A stretch of 64,000 nt of DNA from Solibacillus sp. FSL R7-0668 (GCF_038006205.1 NZ_JBBOUU010000001.1:808001-872000); one strand, 5' to 3'. Positions 15,958 to 25,528 are shown, numbered from the stretch's first letter. Numbers and translations are program-made. Notes: generated from the letters alone by a model not told the origin.

Positions 15958-18276
15958 ATGTATTTTAGAATCATACGCAATGATTTGTTAAAAAACAAAC
16001 TGATTACATTCATCACAATGATGTTCGTCGCTGCAGCAGCGATGCTTGTGTCGTTAGCTGCTATTTTAACGATGAACCTTACTGGCGCACTCGATACGCT
16101 CATGATAAAGGCTAAAACACCACATTTTCTACAAATGCATGCAGGTGAAATCGATGAGGCTCGTCTCACTAGTTTTGCAGAAGTCAACAGTAATGTGGAC
16201 GATTTTCAGCTTGTGAAATTTCTTAATATAGACGGGTCTCACATACAGCTAGGTGAACAATCCTTAGTCGATAATGTGCAGGATAACGGTTTAACGATTC
16301 AAAATGAGAAATTTGATTACCTGCTAGACATAGATGGTCATAAAATTAGCGTATCTGACGGTGAGGTATATGTGCCCATTAATTATATGAAGGAATATGC
16401 TACTGAAATAGGGGACAAGGCTGTAATCCATGGTCATGAATTTATTGTGACAGGATTTCTTCGCGATTCGCAAATGAATTCTAGCCTTTCTGCCTCGAAG
16501 CGTTTTTTAGTGAGTGAAAATGATTTCGCAAAACTCCAGGATGCTGGTAATTTAGAATATTTAATTGAGTTTCGATTAAAGGATGCCAAAACGCTTGGCG
16601 AATTTGAAACAGCTTATGCAGCAGCCGAGTTAGAGGCAAATGGTCCAACTGTTACATATACGCTATTTAAAATGATGAACGCATTGTCAGATGGCATTAT
16701 GATTGCCATTATTTTATTAATTAGTGCATTGGTTGTAGCGATTGCGTTGATGTGTATTCGATTTACATTGCTGTCGAAAATGGAGGAAGACTATCACGAA
16801 ATTGGTGTGATGAAAGCAATCGGATTACACATTAAAGATATAAAACGAATATACTTTGTGAAATATGCTGCGATTGCATGTATAGGGAGCTTGTTAGGTT
16901 TCGGGTTGTCACTTTTATTTAAAGATGTACTATTAGAAAATATCCGCTTATCGATGGGAGAGGCCGACAATGCTTCCATGGCATTGTTGCTTGGCGTAAT
17001 CGGTATTCTGCTCGTGCTAGCTTCTATACTTCTTTATGTCAGTCGCGTATTAAAGCAATTCAACAAAATATCCGCTGTGGAAGCGATTCGCTTCGGTATG
17101 AAACAGGAAAAAACGACAGGCTCTAAGCGATTTCATTTAAATAAAAATAAGTTCCTTCCGACAAATATTTTTTTAGGGATGAAAGATGTGCTGGCGAGAA
17201 AGAAAATGTATGGAACAATACTTACGATACTTGTTATTTCTTCATTCATCATTATTGTCCCGCAAAATTTATACAACACAATTTCTTCAAAAAGCTTCAC
17301 GCAATATATGGGGATTGGCGATTACGATTTGCGTATCGATATACAGCAGGTCGAGAATATCCCTGAGAAAACAGCTGAAATTTTACAAAAGGTAAGTAAT
17401 GACGAAAATATTACTAGCTATGCTGAGCTAACAACAAAAATATTTAAGGCAAAAATGGGAGACGGTACGGAGGAAAATGTAAAAGTCGAATTAGGGGATC
17501 ATGCTGCGTTCCCGATTGCTTATTCTCAAGGAAAAGCACCAACGAACGAAAATGAGATTGCACTATCTTCTATTAATGCAACTGAAATGAGTAAACAGGT
17601 TGGCGATAAGATGACCTTACTGATTGACGGAGTAGAGCAGGAATTTTCAATCAGTGGTATTTATTCAGACATTACGAATGGTGGTAAAACGGCAAAGGCA
17701 ATGTTTACTGATCATTCAACAGAACCGATGTGGAGTATTGTCGTTGCAAAGCTATCAGATTCAGCAGATGTAAAAGGTAAAGTTTTGGAATATTCGAGCG
17801 CATTTGGCTATGCGAAGGTATCAGATGTCAATGAATTTGTGACACAAACGTTTGGTTCAACTATTAGCTCTGTTGAAATCGCGTCTTATGCTGCAATTGG
17901 TGTGGCAATTGTAATTACGGTGTTAATTACCGTTTTATTTATGAAAATGCTCGTTGTAAAGGATCGAGCTTCCATTGCGGTTATGAAGGCAATCGGTTTT
18001 ACAAATGCAGATATTAAAATACAGTATATTTCAAGGGCTGTGTTCGTTTTAATGATTGGTATTGGATTAGGAACACTTCTTGCAAATACGGTGGGCGAGG
18101 TGCTTACAGGCGCCATTATTTCCTCGTTTGGTGCAGATACATTTAGCTTTACAGTCAATCCACTCATGGCCTATGTACTTTGTCCACTGCTCATGATCGG
18201 TGCGGTGTTAATCGGAACAATTGGTGGCACTTCAGGTGCAGGTCAAATAAAAATTTCACAAAACATAAAGGGGTAG
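15958..18276 (+). CDS. ABC transporter permease, FtsX/MacB-like (double FtsX)
   Basis: A 772-residue membrane protein with two FtsX units. One N-terminal helix is followed by a large outer domain, then three helices around residues 240-370 containing EEDYHEIGVMKAIGLHIKDI. A further helix at about 420-440 begins a second unit with an outer domain, ending with three helices around 640-770 and the repeated RASIAVMKAIGFTNADI. This layout is the one of mechanotransmission-type transporters for antimicrobial peptides or lipids (BceB and YtrF relatives). It is followed after 4 bases by its ATPase gene. There is no adjacent two-component system; control is through the TetR protein. Confidence 0.88.
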   Translation: MYFRIIRNDLLKNKLITFITMMFVAAAAMLVSLAAILTMNLTGALDTLMIKAKTPHFLQMHAGEIDEARLTSFAEVNSNVDDFQLVKFLNIDGSHIQLGEQSLVDNVQDNGLTIQNEKFDYLLDIDGHKISVSDGEVYVPINYMKEYATEIGDKAVIHGHEFIVTGFLRDSQMNSSLSASKRFLVSENDFAKLQDAGNLEYLIEFRLKDAKTLGEFETAYAAAELEANGPTVTYTLFKMMNALSDGIMIAIILLISALVVAIALMCIRFTLLSKMEEDYHEIGVMKAIGLHIKDIKRIYFVKYAAIACIGSLLGFGLSLLFKDVLLENIRLSMGEADNASMALLLGVIGILLVLASILLYVSRVLKQFNKISAVEAIRFGMKQEKTTGSKRFHLNKNKFLPTNIFLGMKDVLARKKMYGTILTILVISSFIIIVPQNLYNTISSKSFTQYMGIGDYDLRIDIQQVENIPEKTAEILQKVSNDENITSYAELTTKIFKAKMGDGTEENVKVELGDHAAFPIAYSQGKAPTNENEIALSSINATEMSKQVGDKMTLLIDGVEQEFSISGIYSDITNGGKTAKAMFTDHSTEPMWSIVVAKLSDSADVKGKVLEYSSAFGYAKVSDVNEFVTQTFGSTISSVEIASYAAIGVAIVITVLITVLFMKMLVVKDRASIAVMKAIGFTNADIKIQYISRAVFVLMIGIGLGTLLANTVGEVLTGAIISSFGADTFSFTVNPLMAYVLCPLLMIGAVLIGTIGGTSGAGQIKISQNIKG

Positions 18277-18280
18277 ACAG

Positions 18281-19039
18281 ATGAACAAAATGATAATCGG
18301 TGACCGCATCACAAAATCCTTCGGAGAACGACAGGAGCAGCAAAACGTACTTGATGAGGTATCAGTTGAAATAGATGAGGGGGAGTTTGTTGCAATCATG
18401 GGTCCATCAGGCTCGGGCAAATCGACGCTTATGTTTGCACTTAGTGGTATGGATCGTGTCAATAGTGGTACCGTTGTATTTAAAAATAAAAATTTAGCTG
18501 AGATGGACGAAAAGGAACTTTCAGAAATTCGTAGAACGAAAATGGGCTTCGTGTTTCAGCAGCCGACAATGCTAAAAAATTTAACGATTTTCGATAATAT
18601 TATTCTTCCAGTTATGCGAGACCAGCGAAAAAATACCGAAAATATCACTGAAAAGGCAAGAGCACTGATGAAAAGAGTCGGTATCGAAGCAATCAGTAAT
18701 TACGATATAACACAGGTTTCAGGAGGGCAACTTCAGCGCGCGGGCATTTGTCGAGCATTAATGAACGATCCGCAAATTATTTTTGGAGATGAACCTACGG
18801 GCGCGCTCAATTCTCAAACAGCACAGGAAATTTTATCAATCTTCTCTGAAATTAATGAAGAGGGAACAACAATAGTTCTCGTTACGCACGACGTAAAGGT
18901 TGCCGCACAAACAGAGCGCATCCTTTATATGCGTGACGGTAAAATTGTTCAAGAGCTGAAGCTACCAAAATATAACGGTACGAACTTGGAGTCAAGGATG
19001 GAACAGGTAACAAAAGAAATGATGCATTTAGGGATCTAA
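18281..19039 (+). CDS. ABC transporter ATP-binding protein (LolD/BceA-like)
   Basis: A 252-residue ATPase with Walker A GPSGSGKST, signature QVSGGQLQRAGICRAL, Walker B IIFGDEPTGALNSQ and switch His in VLVTHDVKV. The GALNSQT wording after Walker B is the one of the MacB/LolD/BceA branch, which partners FtsX-type permeases such as the one directly upstream. AAAGGGG lies ahead of the ATG. The two genes form one exporter. Confidence 0.93.
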   Translation: MNKMIIGDRITKSFGERQEQQNVLDEVSVEIDEGEFVAIMGPSGSGKSTLMFALSGMDRVNSGTVVFKNKNLAEMDEKELSEIRRTKMGFVFQQPTMLKNLTIFDNIILPVMRDQRKNTENITEKARALMKRVGIEAISNYDITQVSGGQLQRAGICRALMNDPQIIFGDEPTGALNSQTAQEILSIFSEINEEGTTIVLVTHDVKVAAQTERILYMRDGKIVQELKLPKYNGTNLESRMEQVTKEMMHLGI

Positions 19040-19117
19040 ACCTTTCACCGTAGACAGACATTTGCTGTAAGGTGTGTTTATTAGGTGCGACATTTTGTAG
19101 ACTAGAATAAAGATATT

Positions 19118-19293
19118 TTGCATGATCATAATATTGTATTAAATGATGCACGAAAGCTAGGATACTGTGTGTATGGAGATAAGTAACACAATTACAAAAC
19201 ATCGAAACGCATTATATAGAACATGGCGGGCACTTTCTGACAGATCATGAAATAACATGGGACCGAATATTAAAAAGCATAAGAGGGAATTAA
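19118..19293 (+). pseudogene. Remnant of an alpha/beta hydrolase gene (3' end)
   Basis: The 318-base gap after the ABC unit is not empty. One frame from 19118 reads LHDHNIVLNDARKLGYCVYGDK and stops; another frame from 19201 reads IETHYIEHGGHFLTDHEITW and continues to RILKSIRGN before TAA at 19291. The HGGHFL...DHE pattern matches the C-terminal catalytic-His region of RBBP9/YdeN-like serine hydrolases, and the two parts are in different frames. There is no start or upstream nucleophile region. I read it as a degraded 3' fragment; the family assignment is tentative. Confidence 0.4.
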
Positions 19294-19357
19294 TAGATTA
19301 ACGTATAAATGAGTTAGTTTTCATCACTTTAACTTACATTGGGAAAGAGTTAGCGGG

Positions 19358-20128
19358 TCATCTAATAAGCCTCTTATTTATTTCAAACCATTTATCAAAC
19401 GCAAATTTGCCTTGTTCGTATGTGCGTTCTTGTAGCTGAATGTGACCTTTTTTATTAATAGTAATGGCTGTTGAACATCTTGTACCATAATTGGGTAATT
19501 TGACGAATGCTGCAGATAGAGCGCGTTCTAGGTAGATGCCGACACCTGTATCGGGCAATATATCTTCTGAAGCTATGACATCATTTTCGAGCAATGATAT
19601 GAGTTGGTTTGTTTCGATTGTTTCTTTATCGATTGCTTGTTGCAGTACCTTTGCTGCAAACGTTGCTTTTGGCCAGGGAGAGTTGAGCGTTGCGTTACTG
19701 ACGCTATGCACTCCTGGCACAACAACTGTGTGCTCGTCAAACACGTTATTGTAATGCCGCATTTGCTCGCCATCATATAGCAGTACATTAAATCCGCCAT
19801 ATAAATCCTTATTGCCCCGTAGTTCTTTAACAAAATCCACACTCGTTTTCTCAGTATTTAAAAAAGATTTCACGATTGCTCCACGCGATAATAGGCCCGT
19901 TTCAGGTCGACTCGGGTCACGATAATTTGTTATTGCAGCGAAGCGTCCGGATATAGACACACCGAGCCAGCTACCATTCATACGTAAATCCTTACCTGCC
20001 AAAATATGAGGCGCATCCTCCCAAAAATGAACGGCTTTTGTAGGGCGCTCATAAAATTCATCACGGTTGGCAATAATGATTAATGGAAAATTGGGGTGTT
20101 TTTTATAAGCAAATGCGATCAAGCACAT
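19358..20128 (-). CDS. NRDE family protein (TANGO2-like)
   Basis: A 256-residue protein that opens with MCLIAFAYKKHPNFPLIIIA followed by the NRDEF signature of the family. The N-terminal Cys suggests an Ntn-hydrolase-like fold in which Met removal exposes Cys2. Other conserved blocks are GTWLG-like NGSWLGVSISGRFAAITNYR and the late GTRCSTAI. The bacterial function is unknown; the animal relative TANGO2 is tied to lipid or haem handling. GAAGGAGG lies ahead of the ATG. The gene stands alone on the minus strand. Confidence 0.9.
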   Translation of the reverse strand: MCLIAFAYKKHPNFPLIIIANRDEFYERPTKAVHFWEDAPHILAGKDLRMNGSWLGVSISGRFAAITNYRDPSRPETGLLSRGAIVKSFLNTEKTSVDFVKELRGNKDLYGGFNVLLYDGEQMRHYNNVFDEHTVVVPGVHSVSNATLNSPWPKATFAAKVLQQAIDKETIETNQLISLLENDVIASEDILPDTGVGIYLERALSAAFVKLPNYGTRCSTAITINKKGHIQLQERTYEQGKFAFDKWFEINKRLIR

Positions 20129-20269
20129 CTAATAGCCTCCTTCAAATTGTTTTGTAATTTGTAACATTTTACCACAAAAATTGTAGAAATTGTTTTATTA
20201 GAAAGGGATAATTCATAGAATACTCGAATCTTAAATAAAATACGCAGAAAATGAAAGGGTTTCACATCC

Positions 20270-23200
20270 ATGAATATAAGTAAGTTTTCAATAAATCGAC
20301 CTGTATTTACAATAGTCAGCATGCTATTTGTACTCATTCTTGGTACAGTATCGATATTTAAAATTCCGATTACATTAATTCCAGATTTAAATCCGCCAAT
20401 TGGGGTAGTTGTAACGAATTATCCTGGCGCTAGCCCTATAGAAGTAAATGAAAAAGTCACCAAGCCATTAGAGCAATCGCTCGCAACATTGCCGGGCATA
20501 AAAAAAGTTCAATCTACCTCGATGGAAAGCTCCAACCTAATTGTTTTAGAGTTTAATTGGTCTACGAATATGGATAAGGTACAAACGGATATATTACAGC
20601 GCATAGACTTAGTACCACTACCAGAGGATGCTGGCAAGCCGAGCTTTTTAAAATTTGACCCATCCCAATTTCCTGTTATTCAGCTTGCATTAGCAGCAGA
20701 AAATAAGGATGTCGATATTCGTAAAATTGCGGAATCCTTAGAGCAAGAATTGAAACGTACGGATGGGGTCGCAAGTGTAACGGCATCTGGAAAAATCATT
20801 GAAGAAATTCAAATTGAATTAGATGAAGCGAAACTCGAGCAGCAAAACCTAACACAAGCAGATATTATGCAAGTTGTGCAGGCAAGTAATATTTCATTGC
20901 CTGGAGCGGAGTTAAACACGCAGGAGGGGCAATTATTAACGACGCGTGTCATCAGTTTATTTACATCGGCCGAACAAATTGCTGATTTAACTGTATCGGT
21001 GAATCCACTCACTGGAGAAGCCTTGAAAGTAAGCGATGTTGCAAGCGTTAAGCGCCATGAACAGGAAACAACGACGATTACTCGAGCCAATAATCAGCCG
21101 GCTGTGCTGATTTCAGTATTGCAAGAATCAGGCGCGAATACAGCAAGTGTATCTGAAACCTTCCAGGCTGAACTGAATCGTTTATTGCAGGAGCCACAAT
21201 ATGAAGGGGTCGAAGCAACGATTTTATTTGATCAAGGGGATTATGTTCGCCTTGCGATTAGCAATATAAGCTCGTCCTTAATTTTTGGTGGGCTCTTTGC
21301 CATGCTCGTATTATTTTTATTTTTACGTGGGGTGAAAAGTCCCCTTATTATCGGGATTGCCATTCCGTATTCTGTGATTGTGACATTTGTCCTGATGTAT
21401 TTTGCTGACTTTTCACTCAATATTATGACGCTTGGCGCACTGGCACTAGGGATTGGTATGCTTGTTGATAATGCGATTGTTGTCATTGAAAATATTGAGC
21501 GGCATTTGGAACTTGGCGAATCACCAACTGAAGCAGCCTTTAAAGGGACAAAAGAAATTGCGCTAGCCATTACCGCCTCCACGATTACGACGATTGCGGT
21601 ATTTGTTCCAGTTATATTTATTAGCGGGTTAATCGGGCAAATTTTTACCGAGTTTGCGTTAACTATTTCATTTAGTTTAATTGCATCGTTGCTCGTTTCA
21701 TTAACGGTAATCCCGATGCTTGCAAGTAAGTTTTTAACGACAAAAACGGACAAGCGTATCGAAAAGAGACAAGCTTCGTGGCTATATCGAAATTATAAAA
21801 GGGCATTGTATTGGGCGTTAAAGAAAAAGGGAATGGTATTAGCAGCAACGACCCTATTACTCGTCATTTCAGGTTTTTCACTCTATAAAACAGGGACTGA
21901 GTTTTTGCCCGCAACCGATGAAGGCTTTGTTACCGTATCAGTAGCATTACCGAATAGTGCATCTGTGGAAAAAACAGAAGCAGTTGTCTCCGAAATAGAA
22001 GCGATGGCTAAAGAACTGAAGGAAGTAGATGTTGTTGTAAGTTTAATAGGTGGAAATCAACAATCCCTTTCACGCGGAACAAGTAAACCAAATGAAGCCG
22101 AAATTTCGATTAAACTAGTGGAATTGTCAGCACGTTCCAAATCGATTTTTGATGTTGTCGAGCAATTAGAGCAGCAAGTAAAAGACCAAATAGGGGAGCG
22201 TGCAGAGGTAGCGTTCTCATTATCTTCATCAACAGGGTCTACACCAAATACGCTAACCTTCCGTGCGACAGATAGTGATGAAGCACGCTTAAATGAATCG
22301 GTAAAGAAAATTCAACAGCAGCTCGGCCAAATTGAGTCCATTACCGAGGTTACAACAGATTTAGATGCGACAAAGGAAGAAATTCAAATTGAAATAAAAC
22401 GTGATGAGGCATTGAAGTACGGTGTTTTACCAGCCCAAATTGCCCAAAGCGTTAATACAATGATGCGCGGTGCCTTTACGACACAAATCATTGCGGAAGA
22501 TGGAGAGGTCCTGGGTGTTTATACAGGATTTGGAAAGGTCTATCGTGAAAATATCGACGCCTTAAAAACGATGAAATTGCGAACAAATGCTGGGGTATTC
22601 GTGGAATTACAAGAGCTTGCCCAAGTCGAAATAAAAGAGATGCAAACTGCGATTCGTCGTTCAGATCAAGCAGCAGCTGTGGCGTTTTTTGTGAAATATA
22701 AAACAACTGAATCACTTAGCGGTATTTCAGCGAAAGTGGATGAGGCAATTGAGCAGGTCCATCTCCCGAATACAACAAAAATAATTTTCAGTGGAGATCG
22801 TGAATTATTTGATAGTGCAAAAAAGGATATGATTTTAGCCATCATTTTAGCTGTTGTTCTGATTTATTTGGTGATGGGGGCACAATTTGAATCCTTTAAA
22901 TTGCCGTTTGTTATGATTTTCAGTGTTCCTTTGATGGTCATTGGGGTTGCTCTAGCATTGTTGTTAACCAAAACATTGCTTGGGGTAACTGCTATTATTG
23001 GTGTGTTAATTTTAGTGGGGATTGTTGTCAATAACGGGATTGTGCTTGTTGATTATATTAACCAAAAGCGTCAGCAAGGAATCGATACGCAAGAGGCCAT
23101 TGTGACTGGAGCACAAGACCGGATGCGTCCGATTTTAATGACCGCGTTAACGACAATTTTAGGACTCGTACCATTGGCATTGGGCATTGGAGAAGGAACA

Positions 23201-23308
23201 GAAATGAATCAACCAATGGCCATTGTTGTGATCGGGGGATTACTGAGTTCGACATTTTTAACATTATTTATCGTACCAATAATTTACCGATTAATCGAAA
23301 GAGACTAA
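20270..23308 (+). CDS. RND family efflux permease (SwrC/AcrB-like)
   Basis: A 1012-residue proton-driven exporter with the RND duplication: helix 1 (FSINRPVFTIVSMLFVLILG), a large outer loop, helices 2-6 with the proton-relay GMLVDNAIVVIENIERH, then a second half with the same plan (GIVVNNGIVLVDYINQKR). The relay has one Asp (VDN) where AcrB has two, as is common in the HAE1/SwrC branch. There is no membrane fusion gene adjacent, as expected for single-membrane cells. SwrC-type pumps export lipopeptides and other amphiphiles; the substrate here is unknown. It probably shares a transcript with the reductase gene 28 bases downstream. Confidence 0.93.
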   Translation: MNISKFSINRPVFTIVSMLFVLILGTVSIFKIPITLIPDLNPPIGVVVTNYPGASPIEVNEKVTKPLEQSLATLPGIKKVQSTSMESSNLIVLEFNWSTNMDKVQTDILQRIDLVPLPEDAGKPSFLKFDPSQFPVIQLALAAENKDVDIRKIAESLEQELKRTDGVASVTASGKIIEEIQIELDEAKLEQQNLTQADIMQVVQASNISLPGAELNTQEGQLLTTRVISLFTSAEQIADLTVSVNPLTGEALKVSDVASVKRHEQETTTITRANNQPAVLISVLQESGANTASVSETFQAELNRLLQEPQYEGVEATILFDQGDYVRLAISNISSSLIFGGLFAMLVLFLFLRGVKSPLIIGIAIPYSVIVTFVLMYFADFSLNIMTLGALALGIGMLVDNAIVVIENIERHLELGESPTEAAFKGTKEIALAITASTITTIAVFVPVIFISGLIGQIFTEFALTISFSLIASLLVSLTVIPMLASKFLTTKTDKRIEKRQASWLYRNYKRALYWALKKKGMVLAATTLLLVISGFSLYKTGTEFLPATDEGFVTVSVALPNSASVEKTEAVVSEIEAMAKELKEVDVVVSLIGGNQQSLSRGTSKPNEAEISIKLVELSARSKSIFDVVEQLEQQVKDQIGERAEVAFSLSSSTGSTPNTLTFRATDSDEARLNESVKKIQQQLGQIESITEVTTDLDATKEEIQIEIKRDEALKYGVLPAQIAQSVNTMMRGAFTTQIIAEDGEVLGVYTGFGKVYRENIDALKTMKLRTNAGVFVELQELAQVEIKEMQTAIRRSDQAAAVAFFVKYKTTESLSGISAKVDEAIEQVHLPNTTKIIFSGDRELFDSAKKDMILAIILAVVLIYLVMGAQFESFKLPFVMIFSVPLMVIGVALALLLTKTLLGVTAIIGVLILVGIVVNNGIVLVDYINQKRQQGIDTQEAIVTGAQDRMRPILMTALTTILGLVPLALGIGEGTEMNQPMAIVVIGGLLSSTFLTLFIVPIIYRLIERD

Positions 23309-23336
23309 TCGTGTTGCGAGCAAAGGGGGGAAATCA

Positions 23337-24419
23337 ATGGGTAGTCATTTTATAACAGGCTTTCCGGGATTTGTTGCAACGCATTTAATCAATGAGCTTT
23401 TTAATCAAAAGGTAACGAATGAAGTCATAGCTGTCGTAAAGCCCGATACATTGGCATGCGCAAAAGTAATTGTACAGAAGATCGAACAGCGCTTTGAACA
23501 ATGCCAAATTATACTATTTGAAGGCGATATTACATTGCCCAATTTAGACTTGGCTGAGGCAGATGTCCAGCTTATCGCACCGAAAATTTCGGTCCTCTGG
23601 CATTTAGCAGCGGAGCATAATCTGATGATGAAGCGTGAAAAAGCCTGGAAGGTCAATGTTCATGGGACAGCGAACGTTAACGATTTTACTGGCAAGCTGC
23701 CGAATTTAGAGCGCTATATGTATTTTAGTACGGCATTTATTGCGGGGAAGCGACAGGGTGAAATTTTGGAAATGGAATTGATTCGCCCGCCTGCATTTTA
23801 TAATTATTTAGAGGAATCAAAATTTGAGGCGGAGCTATTAGTAGATGATTTAAAGTTAGAGCTGCCGGTAACGATTATTCGACCTACAATGATTTATGGG
23901 CATTCGCAAACAGGGAGCACCGAGCGCTTTGATGGCATCTATTTTTTGATGAATGTAATCGATTATTTGAAGGACAAACGGTTTTTCCCACAAATCGGCA
24001 GTAAGGATACGGATTTACACGTTGTAGCATTAGATTATGTCGTCAATGCGAGTATCGCGCTTTGCTTAAATAATCAGGCTGAGGGAGAAACGGTTCATTT
24101 AGCAGATAGGCAACCCTATAAAGTATTAGTCGTCTATCAAAAGCTGGTTCATTTAATGACGAAGCGTAAAACCTTTAGCAAATTACCACTAGGCATTGCG
24201 AAAGTGCTGTTAGAGCAATCGAATATTCGCACCGCCTTACATGTGCCGCCGCAAATGGTTGATTATTTAGACTATGCTGCAAGCTTTGATACAAAGGACA
24301 GCCATCGATTATTGGAGCAAGCAAAGATAGAAGGTGTGGATTTATTTGATATTTTGCCAAATTTAGTGGATTTTTATGAAAATAACAAGCATTTATCGAG
24401 CTATCATGTAAAAATTTGA
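23337..24419 (+). CDS. SDR-type NAD(P)-dependent reductase (thioester-reductase/epimerase-like)
   Basis: A 360-residue extended short-chain dehydrogenase. The cofactor loop is FITGFPGFVATHLI near the N-terminus, and YFSTAFIAGKRQGEI matches the region of the active-site Ser/Thr in the Lys2/NAD_binding_4 group. The usual YxxxK is displaced: the sequence reads YNYLEESKFEAE, so a Leu stands where the catalytic Tyr is expected and a Tyr is one place earlier. AAAGGGGGG lies ahead of the ATG. It follows the RND pump with a 28-base gap, so it may modify or act on the exported compound; this is inference. Confidence 0.8.
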   Translation: MGSHFITGFPGFVATHLINELFNQKVTNEVIAVVKPDTLACAKVIVQKIEQRFEQCQIILFEGDITLPNLDLAEADVQLIAPKISVLWHLAAEHNLMMKREKAWKVNVHGTANVNDFTGKLPNLERYMYFSTAFIAGKRQGEILEMELIRPPAFYNYLEESKFEAELLVDDLKLELPVTIIRPTMIYGHSQTGSTERFDGIYFLMNVIDYLKDKRFFPQIGSKDTDLHVVALDYVVNASIALCLNNQAEGETVHLADRQPYKVLVVYQKLVHLMTKRKTFSKLPLGIAKVLLEQSNIRTALHVPPQMVDYLDYAASFDTKDSHRLLEQAKIEGVDLFDILPNLVDFYENNKHLSSYHVKI

Positions 24420-24438
24420 TTGATTTCAGAAGAATTAT

Positions 24439-24467
24439 TTGATTTTTGTCGGCATAATCGTTAGAAT
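24439..24467 (+). promoter_or_regulatory. Promoter of the riboswitch-terC unit
   Basis: TTGATT and TAGAAT are exactly 17 bases apart and lie about 40 bases ahead of the riboswitch core, giving a leader that contains the whole aptamer and its terminator. Confidence 0.6.
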
Positions 24468-24507
24468 AACAATATAAATAAAGTTGAATATCCGTTTGAC
24501 AATTGTC

Positions 24508-24675
24508 AAAGGGGAGTAGCTATAAGGATTTTCGAAAGTGCATGTCGAATACAAAATGTGTCTTTCATGAATATCTTATTTCACATTCGTCATTACATGG
24601 TTAGGAGCCATCGGGTGTGATAGCATAAAAATGCTTAGCGAGACCTTTGCCTATATTCATTATAGGCAGAGGTCT
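24508..24675 (+). ncRNA. yybP-ykoY manganese riboswitch
   Basis: The leader opens with CAAAGGGGAGTAGC and closes with GCGAGACCTTTGCC, the conserved ends of the yybP-ykoY aptamer, whose GGGGAGUAG arm pairs back to the CCUUUGCC end. Helices in between include GGAGCCATCGGGTGTGATAGC near the second conserved loop. A strong terminator directly follows and shares bases with the closing stem, so Mn2+ binding to the aptamer would free transcription into the downstream TerC gene. The same class controls ykoY in B. subtilis. Confidence 0.88.
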
Positions 24676-24682
24676 TTTCTTT
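24641..24682 (+). terminator. Expression-platform terminator of the Mn riboswitch
   Basis: AGACCTTTGCCTATA pairs with TATAGGCAGAGGTCT over a 5-base loop, followed by a T-rich tract. The left arm contains the aptamer's closing CCTTTGCC, so the two structures exclude each other. Confidence 0.88.
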
Positions 24683-24763
24683 TTTGGTTAAATCGGAGTT
24701 TTTCAACTATTATTAAAAGGCTAAAAAATTAAGGTGTAAGCCTTATGAAGGAGGAGAACATTC

Positions 24764-25528
24764 ATGGAAACAATTTTATTAGAATACGCATGGGTATTAC
24801 TTGTATTAGTATTCCTTGAAGGGCTATTAGCAGCAGATAACGCCGTAGTAATGGCCGTAATGGTAAAACATTTACCGAAAGAACAACAGAAAAAAGCACT
24901 GTTTTATGGATTATTTGGAGCGTTTGTATTTCGATTCGTTGCACTATTCTTAATTACATTCCTAGCAAAATATTGGGAAATTCAAGCAATCGGTGCGGCA
25001 TACTTACTATTCATTTCGATAAAGCATTTATATGATAATCATTTCAAAAAAGAAGAAGAGCACGAAGAAGCTGTGGTAAAAAAAGGCTCTGGCTTCTGGA
25101 TGACGGTTTTAAAAGTAGAGCTTGCGGATATCGCCTTTGCGATTGACTCAATGCTTGCAGCGGTTGCGATTGCGATGACATTACCTCACATCGGAGATAT
25201 GCATATCGGTGGCATTAATGCTGGACCATTCGCTGTCATGTTCTTAGGTGGCTTTATTGGACTAGTCATTATGCGATTTGCGGCACAAATGTTTGTTAAG
25301 CTATTAAACGATTACCCAACACTCGAAACAGCAGCATTCTTAATCGTTGGTTGGGTAGGGGTAAAATTAGCGGTATTAGCGTTAGGTCACGAAAACTTAG
25401 CAATTATTGATCCAGCCTTCCCACACTCAACAACATGGAAAGTTATTTTCTGGGTAGTATTACTTACTTTAGCTATTGGTGGCTATGTTGTCAGTGTTGT
25501 TAAAAATAAAAAACAAAATGCAAAATAA
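24764..25528 (+). CDS. TerC family membrane protein (YkoY/MeeY-like)
   Basis: A 254-residue protein with seven or eight membrane helices. The family acidic motifs are clear: FLEGLLAADNAVVMAVMV in helix 1-2 and KVELADIAFAIDSMLAAVA in a later helix; a charged loop (KKEEEHEEAVVKK) lies between. Members of this group (MeeF/MeeY) export Mn2+ to load secreted enzymes. The Mn riboswitch in the leader gives direct support for a manganese role. GAAGGAGG lies ahead of the ATG. A terminator follows. Confidence 0.93.
   Translation: METILLEYAWVLLVLVFLEGLLAADNAVVMAVMVKHLPKEQQKKALFYGLFGAFVFRFVALFLITFLAKYWEIQAIGAAYLLFISIKHLYDNHFKKEEEHEEAVVKKGSGFWMTVLKVELADIAFAIDSMLAAVAIAMTLPHIGDMHIGGINAGPFAVMFLGGFIGLVIMRFAAQMFVKLLNDYPTLETAAFLIVGWVGVKLAVLALGHENLAIIDPAFPHSTTWKVIFWVVLLTLAIGGYVVSVVKNKKQNAK

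Noticed and set aside
18882-19202. Minus-strand frame across the end of the ABC ATPase gene
   Set aside because: Mostly antisense to a well-supported gene, and the rest covers the hydrolase remnant read on the plus strand.
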